Assembly: GCF_003202285.1 (NCBI RefSeq)
Contig: NZ_MASW01000007.1
Coordinates: 124,001 to 188,000, forward strand
DNA from: Prauserella muralis
GTDB lineage: Bacteria > Actinomycetota > Actinomycetes > Mycobacteriales > Pseudonocardiaceae
Direction of reading: 5' to 3'
Length of the DNA: 64,000 nucleotides
Positions 58,653 through 64,000 of this stretch are shown in pieces (position 1 is the first letter of the stretch; each line of letters opens with the position of its first letter). The notes beneath the pieces were generated by a model that saw only the letters and a list, made by a program, of their open reading frames with translations, had not been told where the DNA came from and ran no database searches. Made by a program: the position numbers and the translations under genes.

Positions 58653-59426
58653 CTAGGTTTCGAGGAGCGCCTTCGAGATCTTCTCGGCCGCGTCGAGTGC
58701 CTGCTTGGCGTAGAAGGCTTCATTCTGTCGGTAGAACCGGCTCGACGGGACCGACACCGCCAGCGCGGCGATGGGCTTGCCCGCCGCGTTCACGATTGCG
58801 GCACCGATAGCGCAGACGTCGGGCCGCCACCACGAGGCGTCGTTGACGGCGTAGCCACGCTCACGTGTGCGCGCGACTTCGTCGAGCAACGCCTGCTTTG
58901 TGACGATCGTGGTGTCGGTGTACTTCTCCAGCTCACCGTCGAGCGCAGCCTCGGCTTCGTCCTGTGCCATCTTCGCCAGGATGGCCATCCCGCATGACGT
59001 GGCGTGCAGCGGCGCCCGGGTGCCGACCTCGACGAAGGTGCGGACTGCTTGACTCGAGTCCCTTCGCATGAGGATCAGCAACGAGTTCCCGTCCCGGACC
59101 GCGAAGTGAATGGTCTCGTTCGTCGCGTCACGTAGCGTCTCCAGGTGTGGGCCGGCAGCGTCGCGCAGACCAGCCTCGCCGGCAGCCCGCAAACCGATTC
59201 CGAGCGGCTTACTGGTCACCCCCCACCGTGAACGATCGGCATCGACTATGCGCAACCAGCCCGCTGTGCGCAGAGTCACCAGGCAACGCTGCACCGTGCT
59301 CTTCGGCATCTCGGTCACCCGCGCGAGTTCGGAAACACCGACGGGCTGCCGTTGCGCGACCTCTTCGAGCACGCGCAACGTGCTGAGCACACTCGCCATG
59401 GCCTTGCCGGATTCGGGGTGGCTCAT
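58653..59426 (-). CDS. IclR-family regulator
   Basis: 257 residues. The N-terminal winged helix (STLRVLEEVAQRQPVGVSEL, ARVTEMPKSTVQRCLVTLRT) is followed by the GAF-like effector domain with TIHFAVRDGNSLLILMRRDS, CGMAILAKMAQDEAEAA and CAIGAAIVNAAGKPIAALAV. IclR proteins sense aromatic or short-chain acids. It lies downstream of the acyl-CoA dehydrogenase operon on the same strand and probably regulates it or the neighbouring 2-oxoacid/isomerase genes. Confidence 0.86.
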   Translation of the reverse strand: MSHPESGKAMASVLSTLRVLEEVAQRQPVGVSELARVTEMPKSTVQRCLVTLRTAGWLRIVDADRSRWGVTSKPLGIGLRAAGEAGLRDAAGPHLETLRDATNETIHFAVRDGNSLLILMRRDSSQAVRTFVEVGTRAPLHATSCGMAILAKMAQDEAEAALDGELEKYTDTTIVTKQALLDEVARTRERGYAVNDASWWRPDVCAIGAAIVNAAGKPIAALAVSVPSSRFYRQNEAFYAKQALDAAEKISKALLET

Positions 59427-59475
59427 CGGACGGCCTCCTCACAGCTGAATCGGCGCCCCCTCCCGGGACGCCGAT

Positions 59476-59486
59476 CCACATTGTGG
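59476..59486. promoter_or_regulatory. Small palindrome upstream of iclR-type gene
   Basis: CCACA-T-TGTGG, a perfect 11-bp palindrome, lies 50 bp before the IclR start, a position suited to autoregulation. Confidence 0.3.
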
Positions 59487-59498
59487 CACACGAGAGCA

Positions 59499-60656
59499 TC
59501 AGAAGCTTCTCGGCATGCCAAGTACGTGCTCCCCCACGTACGACAAGATGAGATTTGTCGAGATAGGTGCGATTTGGTAGAGCCGGGTTTCGCGGAACTT
59601 CCGCTCGATGTCGTACTCGGTCGCTACACCGTAGCCACCGTGCGTCTGCAGCGCCACGTCCGCAGCCTCCCAGGACGCGTCCGCGGCGAGCATCTTCGCC
59701 ATGTTCGCCTCGGCGCCGCACGGCTCCCCGGCGTCGAAGAGATCGGCCGCCCGCCAGCGCATCAGGTTCGCAGCCTCGACATGGACGTGAGCGCGTGCGA
59801 TCGGGAACTGGACTCCCTGGTTCTGCCCGATGGGGCGCCCGAAAACCTGCCGCTCGGTGGCATATTTCGACGCACGTCGCACGAACCAGCGGCCGTCGCC
59901 GACGCACTCCGAGGCGATCAGGATGCGTTCGGCGTTCATGCCGTCGAGCACGTACCGGAACCCGGCGCCCTCCTCCCCGATCAAAGCACTGGCAGGGACG
60001 TGCACGTCAGTGAGGAACACCTCGTTGGTCTCGTGGTTCACCATTGTGCGCAGCGACCGTAGTTCCACCCCGTCGGTCTCGCGCAGGTCGATCAGAAACA
60101 GTGACATCCCGTCGGAACGGCGCCGCCCCTCGGACCGCTTCGCCGTCCGCGCGAGCAGGAGCATGAGGTCGGAGTGCTGGACGCGGGAGATGAACACCTT
60201 CTGCCCGTTGATGACGTAGCCGTCGTCCGTGCGCGTGGCGGTGGTGCGGATGGCCGTCGTGTCGGTCCCCGCTGTCGGTTCGGTGATACCGAATGCCTGC
60301 AGGCGCACCGCGCCCGAAGCGATGTCAGGCAGGTACTTCGCCTTCTGCTCCGCGCTGCCGTGCCGGAGCAGCGAGCCCATCGTGTAAAGCTGCGCGTGCA
60401 CTGGCCCGGCGTTGCCACCGTTGGCGTTGATCCCTTCAAGCAGGACGGAGGCGTCCCCGAGTCCCAGCCCTAGCCCCCCATACTCCTCCGGCACGAGCGC
60501 GCCGAGGCAGCCCGTCTTCGTCAGCGCAGCCACGAACTCCTCAGGGTAGCGCCTCGCCGCATCGACCTCCCGCCAGTACTGATCGGGGAAATCAGCGCAG
60601 ATCGTGTCGATCAGCTGCCGCAGATCCGCGCGCAGCACATCGCGATCCGTTGTCAT
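59499..60656 (-). CDS. Acyl-CoA dehydrogenase
   Basis: 385 residues. ACAD blocks in order: YGGLGLGLGDASVLLEGINA, QAFGITEPTAGTDTTAIRTT with the FAD-contacting Thr/Ser, VINGQKVFISRVQHSDL, RYVLDGMNAERILIASECVG and the C-terminal LQTHGGYGVATEYDIERKFR. The catalytic Glu position near TEYDIERKFRE reads acid-containing, as in isovaleryl/short-branched types, but chain specificity cannot be assigned. It uses FAD and electron-transfer flavoprotein. Its ATG overlaps the MaoC stop. Confidence 0.88.
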   Translation of the reverse strand: MTTDRDVLRADLRQLIDTICADFPDQYWREVDAARRYPEEFVAALTKTGCLGALVPEEYGGLGLGLGDASVLLEGINANGGNAGPVHAQLYTMGSLLRHGSAEQKAKYLPDIASGAVRLQAFGITEPTAGTDTTAIRTTATRTDDGYVINGQKVFISRVQHSDLMLLLARTAKRSEGRRRSDGMSLFLIDLRETDGVELRSLRTMVNHETNEVFLTDVHVPASALIGEEGAGFRYVLDGMNAERILIASECVGDGRWFVRRASKYATERQVFGRPIGQNQGVQFPIARAHVHVEAANLMRWRAADLFDAGEPCGAEANMAKMLAADASWEAADVALQTHGGYGVATEYDIERKFRETRLYQIAPISTNLILSYVGEHVLGMPRSF

Positions 60657-61144
60657 GAAGCCTCCTCGAACCGCGGGCCGTGCCCGCGCTTGTAGACCAG
60701 CAGAGTGCGTTCGAACTCGATGACAGCTTCGCCGGTCTGTTTGACGCCTGTGGTCCGCACGGACACGACGCCGAGATGTGGTCGCGATCCCGAGGGTCTC
60801 GTGCCGGTCACTTCCGAGCGCGAGTGGATCGTGTCGCCTTCGAAGACCGGCGCCGGCAGGACGATTCTGTCCCAGCCCAGATTCGCGTAGACGTTCTGTG
60901 ACACGTCGGTGACGCTTTGGCCGGCGACCAGTGCCAACGTGAGCGTCGAGTTCACGAGCGGCTTGCCGAAGTCGGTCCGGCGGGCGTACTCGTGGTCGAA
61001 ATGCAGGGGCGCGGTGTTCTGCGTGAGCAGGGTGAACCAGATGTTGTCGGTGGTGGTGATCGTACGGCCGAGGGGGTGGTCATAGACGTCTCCGACGGTG
61101 AAGTCTTCATAGAAGCGGCCCTGCCAGCCGGTGTGCGTCGTCAT
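60653..61144 (-). CDS. MaoC-family hydratase (mesaconyl-CoA hydratase-like)
   Basis: 163 residues, a hot-dog fold. YEDFTVGDVYDHPLGRTITT, LLTQNTAPLHFDHEYARRTD (catalytic Asp/His-type motif), GKPLVNSTLTLALVAGQSV and LPAPVFEGDTIHSRSEVTGT match R-hydratases of the MaoC group. It hydrates an enoyl-CoA, following the acyl-CoA dehydrogenase step. It overlaps both neighbours (ATGA). Confidence 0.86.
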   Translation of the reverse strand: MTTHTGWQGRFYEDFTVGDVYDHPLGRTITTTDNIWFTLLTQNTAPLHFDHEYARRTDFGKPLVNSTLTLALVAGQSVTDVSQNVYANLGWDRIVLPAPVFEGDTIHSRSEVTGTRPSGSRPHLGVVSVRTTGVKQTGEAVIEFERTLLVYKRGHGPRFEEAS

Positions 61145-62304
61145 GGTCGCTCCGTGGTCGTCGTCTCGGTGAGTTCGGCGAGCACCCTTTCGGTGTGCTC
61201 GCCGAGTGCGGGCACCGCACCGCTCTTGGCGTACCGTTCGCCCGGTGTGCCTACGGGGGCGAGCGTGCGGACCGTGCCTGCCGGCGTCCGCGTCGCAAGC
61301 CAGCGGGCCGGGAGTGCCAGCTCCGGATGTTCGGCGAGGTCAGACACACCGTTCAGCCGCGACCAGGCGATACGGGCGGCATCGAGGCGGGCGACCACGA
61401 CCGCGGCGGCGTATCGCCCGAAGGCGACCATCAGCTGTTCGTCGAGTTGCTTGCGGTTGGCCACGCGCTGGGCATTCGAGGAGAACCGGGGATCCGCCAG
61501 GAGTGTCGGGGTCTCCAGGACCTCGGCGCACAACCGCTGCCATTCCCGCTCGTTCTGCACCGCGACCATGAGCCGCTCACCGTCGGCGCAACACACCGCT
61601 CCATAAGGGGCGATCGTGGGGTGGGCGGTACCCATCGGCACAGGGGCCGTGCCGCCATAGGCCGTGTAGTACAGCGGATAGGCCATCCACTCCGCCAACG
61701 CACCGAACAGGGAGACGTGCACGGGCAGCGACTCCCCGGTCCGATCGCGGTGCCTGATCGCCGACAGCACACCGGCGAACGCCACGGAACCGGCCGCGAT
61801 GTCGGCGACGGAGATGCCGGTCTTCGCAGGGGCTTCGGCGGTCCCGGTGAGCGCCATCAGACCGGTCTCCGCCTGGATCAGCGCATCGTACGCCTTGCGT
61901 TCCGCCCAGGAGCCCGCCGGGTCGTATCCGGAGATCGTGCACACCACCAGGCGGGGATGTCGCGTGGTGAGTTCGCTGGCCGTCAACCCGAGCTCGCCCA
62001 GCACCCGGGGCGACAGGTTGGCCACCAGCACGTCGGCGTGCCCGAGGAGTGCGTGCAGGGCGGCCAGCCCCGCTTTCGTCTTCAGATCCAGCTGCACCGA
62101 CTCTTTGCCCCGGTTGAGCCATACGAATGCGCTCGACACACCGCCGACCGCCGTGTCGTAGCCCCGGGCGAAGTCGCCGCCGTCCGGATGCTCAACCTTG
62201 ATCACCCGGGCGCCGAGATCCGCGAGCTGCCGAGTCGCCAGCGGCGCGGCCAGTGCCTGCTCGATACCGACGACAACAAGATCGTCCAGCGCGAGTCGGG
62301 CCAC
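61141..62304 (-). CDS. Class III CoA transferase (CaiB/BaiF)
   Basis: 387 residues from a GTG. VVGIEQALAAPLATRQLADL, GARVIKVEHPDGGDFARG, WLNRGKESVQLDLKTKAGL and the catalytic Asp in ERKAYDALIQAETGLMALTG are the family landmarks. The enzyme passes CoA from a donor thioester (often succinyl-CoA) to a carboxylic acid. It begins the CoA transferase-MaoC-acyl-CoA dehydrogenase operon, a compact activation and beta-oxidation-like module. TTGACA and a TGGACCA/TGGTCCA repeat precede it. Confidence 0.87.
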   Translation of the reverse strand: MARLALDDLVVVGIEQALAAPLATRQLADLGARVIKVEHPDGGDFARGYDTAVGGVSSAFVWLNRGKESVQLDLKTKAGLAALHALLGHADVLVANLSPRVLGELGLTASELTTRHPRLVVCTISGYDPAGSWAERKAYDALIQAETGLMALTGTAEAPAKTGISVADIAAGSVAFAGVLSAIRHRDRTGESLPVHVSLFGALAEWMAYPLYYTAYGGTAPVPMGTAHPTIAPYGAVCCADGERLMVAVQNEREWQRLCAEVLETPTLLADPRFSSNAQRVANRKQLDEQLMVAFGRYAAAVVVARLDAARIAWSRLNGVSDLAEHPELALPARWLATRTPAGTVRTLAPVGTPGERYAKSGAVPALGEHTERVLAELTETTTTERP

Positions 62305-62339
62305 GACCGGACACCACCTCTCTGTCTTGTGCCAGTCAA

Positions 62340-62395
62340 TGGACCAGCGTTCTGCTCTGTGGTCCAATCGTCGGATACGGGAGTGTCACTGTCAA
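62340..62395 (-). promoter_or_regulatory. Promoter and operator of the CoA transferase operon
   Basis: On the minus strand TTGACA (62395-62390), a 17-base spacer and GACGAT form a sigma-70-type promoter. Just downstream TGGACCA and TGGTCCA (62366-62360 and 62346-62340) form a 7-bp inverted repeat with a 13-base gap, placed at the expected transcription start. Confidence 0.55.
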
Positions 62396-62412
62396 GGCCG
62401 CAAACCCGGTCC

Positions 62413-63537
62413 TCAGGTGAGGAAAGCCCAGCCGGGCCGACCTGCGACACAGGCTTCGTAGGCCACTGGGTCAATGGTCTGGTAGACGCCCACCGCAGTC
62501 TCGCCCTCGGCACTGACCCGGCACAGATGCTCGTCGAGACCGCGAAGCTGCTTGCGCGTCGCGGCGTCGGACAGGTCGTACGTCTCCCCCTCGGTGTGGT
62601 CCGGGCCGTCATAGGCGCCCTGGTGGACACCGGAGCCAGGCGTACCGCCGTACATGCCGCAGCGCAGGAATGCGGTTTGCCACCCTATCCGCTCGTAGTG
62701 AAACTGGGCCGTCTCTCCGGTGCCGAACCGGTAGTCGACGATTCCTTCGGTGAACAGGTGCGTCCCTTCCTCGAAACGCAACCGGCGTACGGGTTTCGCC
62801 ACCCGTGTGGCCCCGGGCCGCTCGTGCCCGAACGGGTAGAACACACGGTCACCCCACAGGGCCCAGCCGGGAAAGGCAACGAACGCGTTGCCCGAAACGC
62901 CGACGTGCAGGCGTCCGCCCAGGGACATCGCGGGTCCACCGACACCACGGCCGGTGCCCCAATGCCGGTCGCGCGTACCGGCCGATCCGGGCGGCAACGT
63001 GATGGTCTCCGCGCCGATCTTGACGTGGCCGGAAACCGTGCCAAAACCTTCGAATCCCACGGTGACATCGCTGCGCCTGCCCGGCGGAGTCCCCCGCGCC
63101 GAGTCCGACAGCGGCTCGCGGAAGACCTGCCGTGTCGTGTCCTGAAAAGACAGCTCGAAGGCGATCCCCCATTCGTTGGGCTCAAGCGTGTAGCGCCATT
63201 CGCGCAGCCCGCGGACGATGACCGGCACGATCGGCCCAACCCGGAGGTCGGCGCGGTCTGCCCCCAGCCGACGGAAGCTGCGGACCGTTGTGTGCACACC
63301 GTTGCGGACCACGATGGCGTAGGCCTCAGCACGGTCGAGGTTGGGATAGAAGCTCCCGCCAGTAGCGATCAGCACCTCGCCCGCAGGATCGTGCGCGATC
63401 ATCCAGTAGCGCTCGTAGGCGCGGGGATCACCGGTCCACATCACCCGTACCGGATCTGGTGTCTGGTGGATCGGATAGTCATCCAGCGGTGACAGCGGAA
63501 ACTGTTCCGCGAAGTACCCGTCGTCGATCGTCAGCAT
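62413..63537 (-). CDS. CrtC/AttH-like (lipocalin-fold) protein of unknown function
   Basis: 374 residues, beta-rich. PDPVRVMWTGDPRAYERYWM near the start, GFEGFGTVSGHVKIGAETIT, and RDRHWGTGRGVGGPAMSLGG recall the RDRSWG motif of DUF7064/DUF7065 and AttH/CrtC-type proteins, which often accompany phosphotransferase-like genes and lipid or steroid catabolism. No catalytic residues can be assigned. The following gene (63562) and the partial one at the edge run in the same direction, 25 bp or less apart, as an operon. Confidence 0.6.
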   Translation of the reverse strand: MLTIDDGYFAEQFPLSPLDDYPIHQTPDPVRVMWTGDPRAYERYWMIAHDPAGEVLIATGGSFYPNLDRAEAYAIVVRNGVHTTVRSFRRLGADRADLRVGPIVPVIVRGLREWRYTLEPNEWGIAFELSFQDTTRQVFREPLSDSARGTPPGRRSDVTVGFEGFGTVSGHVKIGAETITLPPGSAGTRDRHWGTGRGVGGPAMSLGGRLHVGVSGNAFVAFPGWALWGDRVFYPFGHERPGATRVAKPVRRLRFEEGTHLFTEGIVDYRFGTGETAQFHYERIGWQTAFLRCGMYGGTPGSGVHQGAYDGPDHTEGETYDLSDAATRKQLRGLDEHLCRVSAEGETAVGVYQTIDPVAYEACVAGRPGWAFLT

Positions 63538-63561
63538 GTCGGCCCTCCCAGGTCGGTGACT

Positions 63562-63921
63562 TCAGCTCGGATCGGTCTCGACCCGCCAGCGCAGGTAGCG
63601 CCAGATCCGTTCCCAGGCATCCGTATCGCGCTCTCCCAGCTCGCGGATCGTGCGTGCCAGGGAGGCACGCAGCTCGTCGTTACGCCCGATCAGTCCCTCG
63701 AACTCGACGGGAGGTTCGGCCTCACCCAGCAGCACGGCCAGCCGGGCGTTGTCCTCCGCCAGAAACGCGGGCAGGCCGGTACACGAGCGATGCACGTGAG
63801 TCAGGAGCCGTCCCACGTCCCGTAGCCGGTCGCGGGATGCGGGCGAGAGGTTCTCGTCGGCCCTGACGAGGTCGAGCAGCCGCTGCGCCCCCTCCAGTTG
63901 CTCGACGATTGTTGGCCGCAC
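63562..63921 (-). CDS. Small helical protein of unknown function
   Basis: 119 residues, GTG start, predicted all helical: IVEQLEGAQRLLDLVRADE, LRDVGRLLTHVHRSCTG, FLAEDNARLAVLLGEAEP and RASLARTIRELGERDTDAW. No family recognised. It is one base from the stop of the upstream partial gene and 24 bp before the CrtC/AttH-like gene, so it belongs to that operon. Confidence 0.6.
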   Translation of the reverse strand: MRPTIVEQLEGAQRLLDLVRADENLSPASRDRLRDVGRLLTHVHRSCTGLPAFLAEDNARLAVLLGEAEPPVEFEGLIGRNDELRASLARTIRELGERDTDAWERIWRYLRWRVETDPS

Positions 63922-63922
63922 G

Positions 63923-64000
63923 TCAGCACCGCCTTCCGCCGACGGCGTCCAGCAGCGTGCCCAGTACCGCTCGCGTTGGGCGGAACGGCTCCTCGCTGCG
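63923..64000 (-). CDS. C-terminal end of an unidentified protein
   Basis: The last 25 codons (EEPFRPTRAVLGTLLDAVGG and RRC before a TGA) run off the right edge. Too short to assign. In comparable gene neighbourhoods a phosphotransferase-like protein sits here, but nothing in these residues proves it. Confidence 0.45.
   Translation of the reverse strand, partial: RSEEPFRPTRAVLGTLLDAVGGRRC

Noticed and set aside
61195-63492. A 765-codon plus-strand frame over the CoA transferase and CrtC/AttH-like genes
   Set aside because: Shadow of minus-strand coding; no recognised domain and no ribosome site.

Overview
The window is very GC-rich, gene-dense DNA from an actinobacterium. It shows GTG starts, ATGA/GTGA gene overlaps, strongly GC-biased third codon positions and many TetR, GntR, IclR and AraC regulators. 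The gene mix suggests a Pseudonocardiaceae-like soil organism (Amycolatopsis, Saccharopolyspora or Pseudonocardia type); that placement is inference. No rRNA, tRNA or CRISPR was seen. Most of the window is catabolic accessory DNA with insertion-sequence scars.

Left edge (1-5.7 kb): the tail of a class III aminotransferase; a zinc-free L36 paralogue (rpmJ) with a Zur-like box; a TerC-family membrane protein behind a promoter, a yybP-ykoY (Mn2+) riboswitch and a hairpin that can hide its Shine-Dalgarno; an Nramp-family transporter with altered metal-site motifs; then wreckage: a frameshifted dapA-like gene, a truncated IS21 istA and a fragment of a peptide-binding lipoprotein.

Cluster 1 (5.8-15.6 kb, all minus strand, mostly overlapping starts and stops): flavin reductase, PaaK-like CoA ligase, MFS importer joined in frame to a 4-oxalocrotonate-type tautomerase, LLM flavin monooxygenase, a small unknown protein, amidase, aldehyde dehydrogenase, SnoaL-like protein, TetR regulator and a RibB-like protein. 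A double CTAGCG-NN-CGCTAG operator lies upstream. It reads as a two-component FMNH2 monooxygenase pathway for an imported, probably nitrogen-containing, compound.

16-18.5 kb: a ribbon-helix-helix regulator, VOC protein and SAM methyltransferase operon headed by three tandem 8-bp boxes, then a TetR gene. 18.6-27.9 kb: AraC regulator, aldehyde dehydrogenase, flavin amine oxidase (cleanly interrupted by a 932-bp IS5-family element), ABM-like protein, APC permease, a helical unknown and a one-chain Rieske oxygenase-reductase. This looks like import and oxidation of an (aromatic) amine.

Cluster 2 (28.4-42.4 kb): a FadR-type GntR regulator faces a long minus-strand set: aldehyde dehydrogenase, TcuA-like flavoprotein, ApbE, flavin reductase, SsuABC-like importer, two alpha/beta hydrolases (one lacking its nucleophile), CMD protein, two SDRs, an LLM monooxygenase and a tautomerase. 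Its logic resembles ssu-type systems: import, FMNH2-dependent oxidation, hydrolysis, dehydrogenation. The substrate is unknown.

42.4-52.1 kb: GntR and TetR regulators with recognisable operators; an LLM monooxygenase, CoA-acylating semialdehyde dehydrogenase, omega-aminotransferase and ACT protein; then, convergently, an amidase and two tandem PuuE-like polysaccharide deacetylases. This suggests N-compound breakdown feeding a beta-amino acid to acyl-CoA route. 52.1-58.4 kb: 2-oxoacid dehydrogenase E1 alpha, E1 beta and E2 (no E3), MFS transporter, quinone-oxidoreductase-like enzyme and muconolactone-isomerase-like protein. 58.6-64 kb: IclR regulator, acyl-CoA dehydrogenase, MaoC hydratase, class III CoA transferase, then a CrtC/AttH-like protein and two partly known genes running off the edge.
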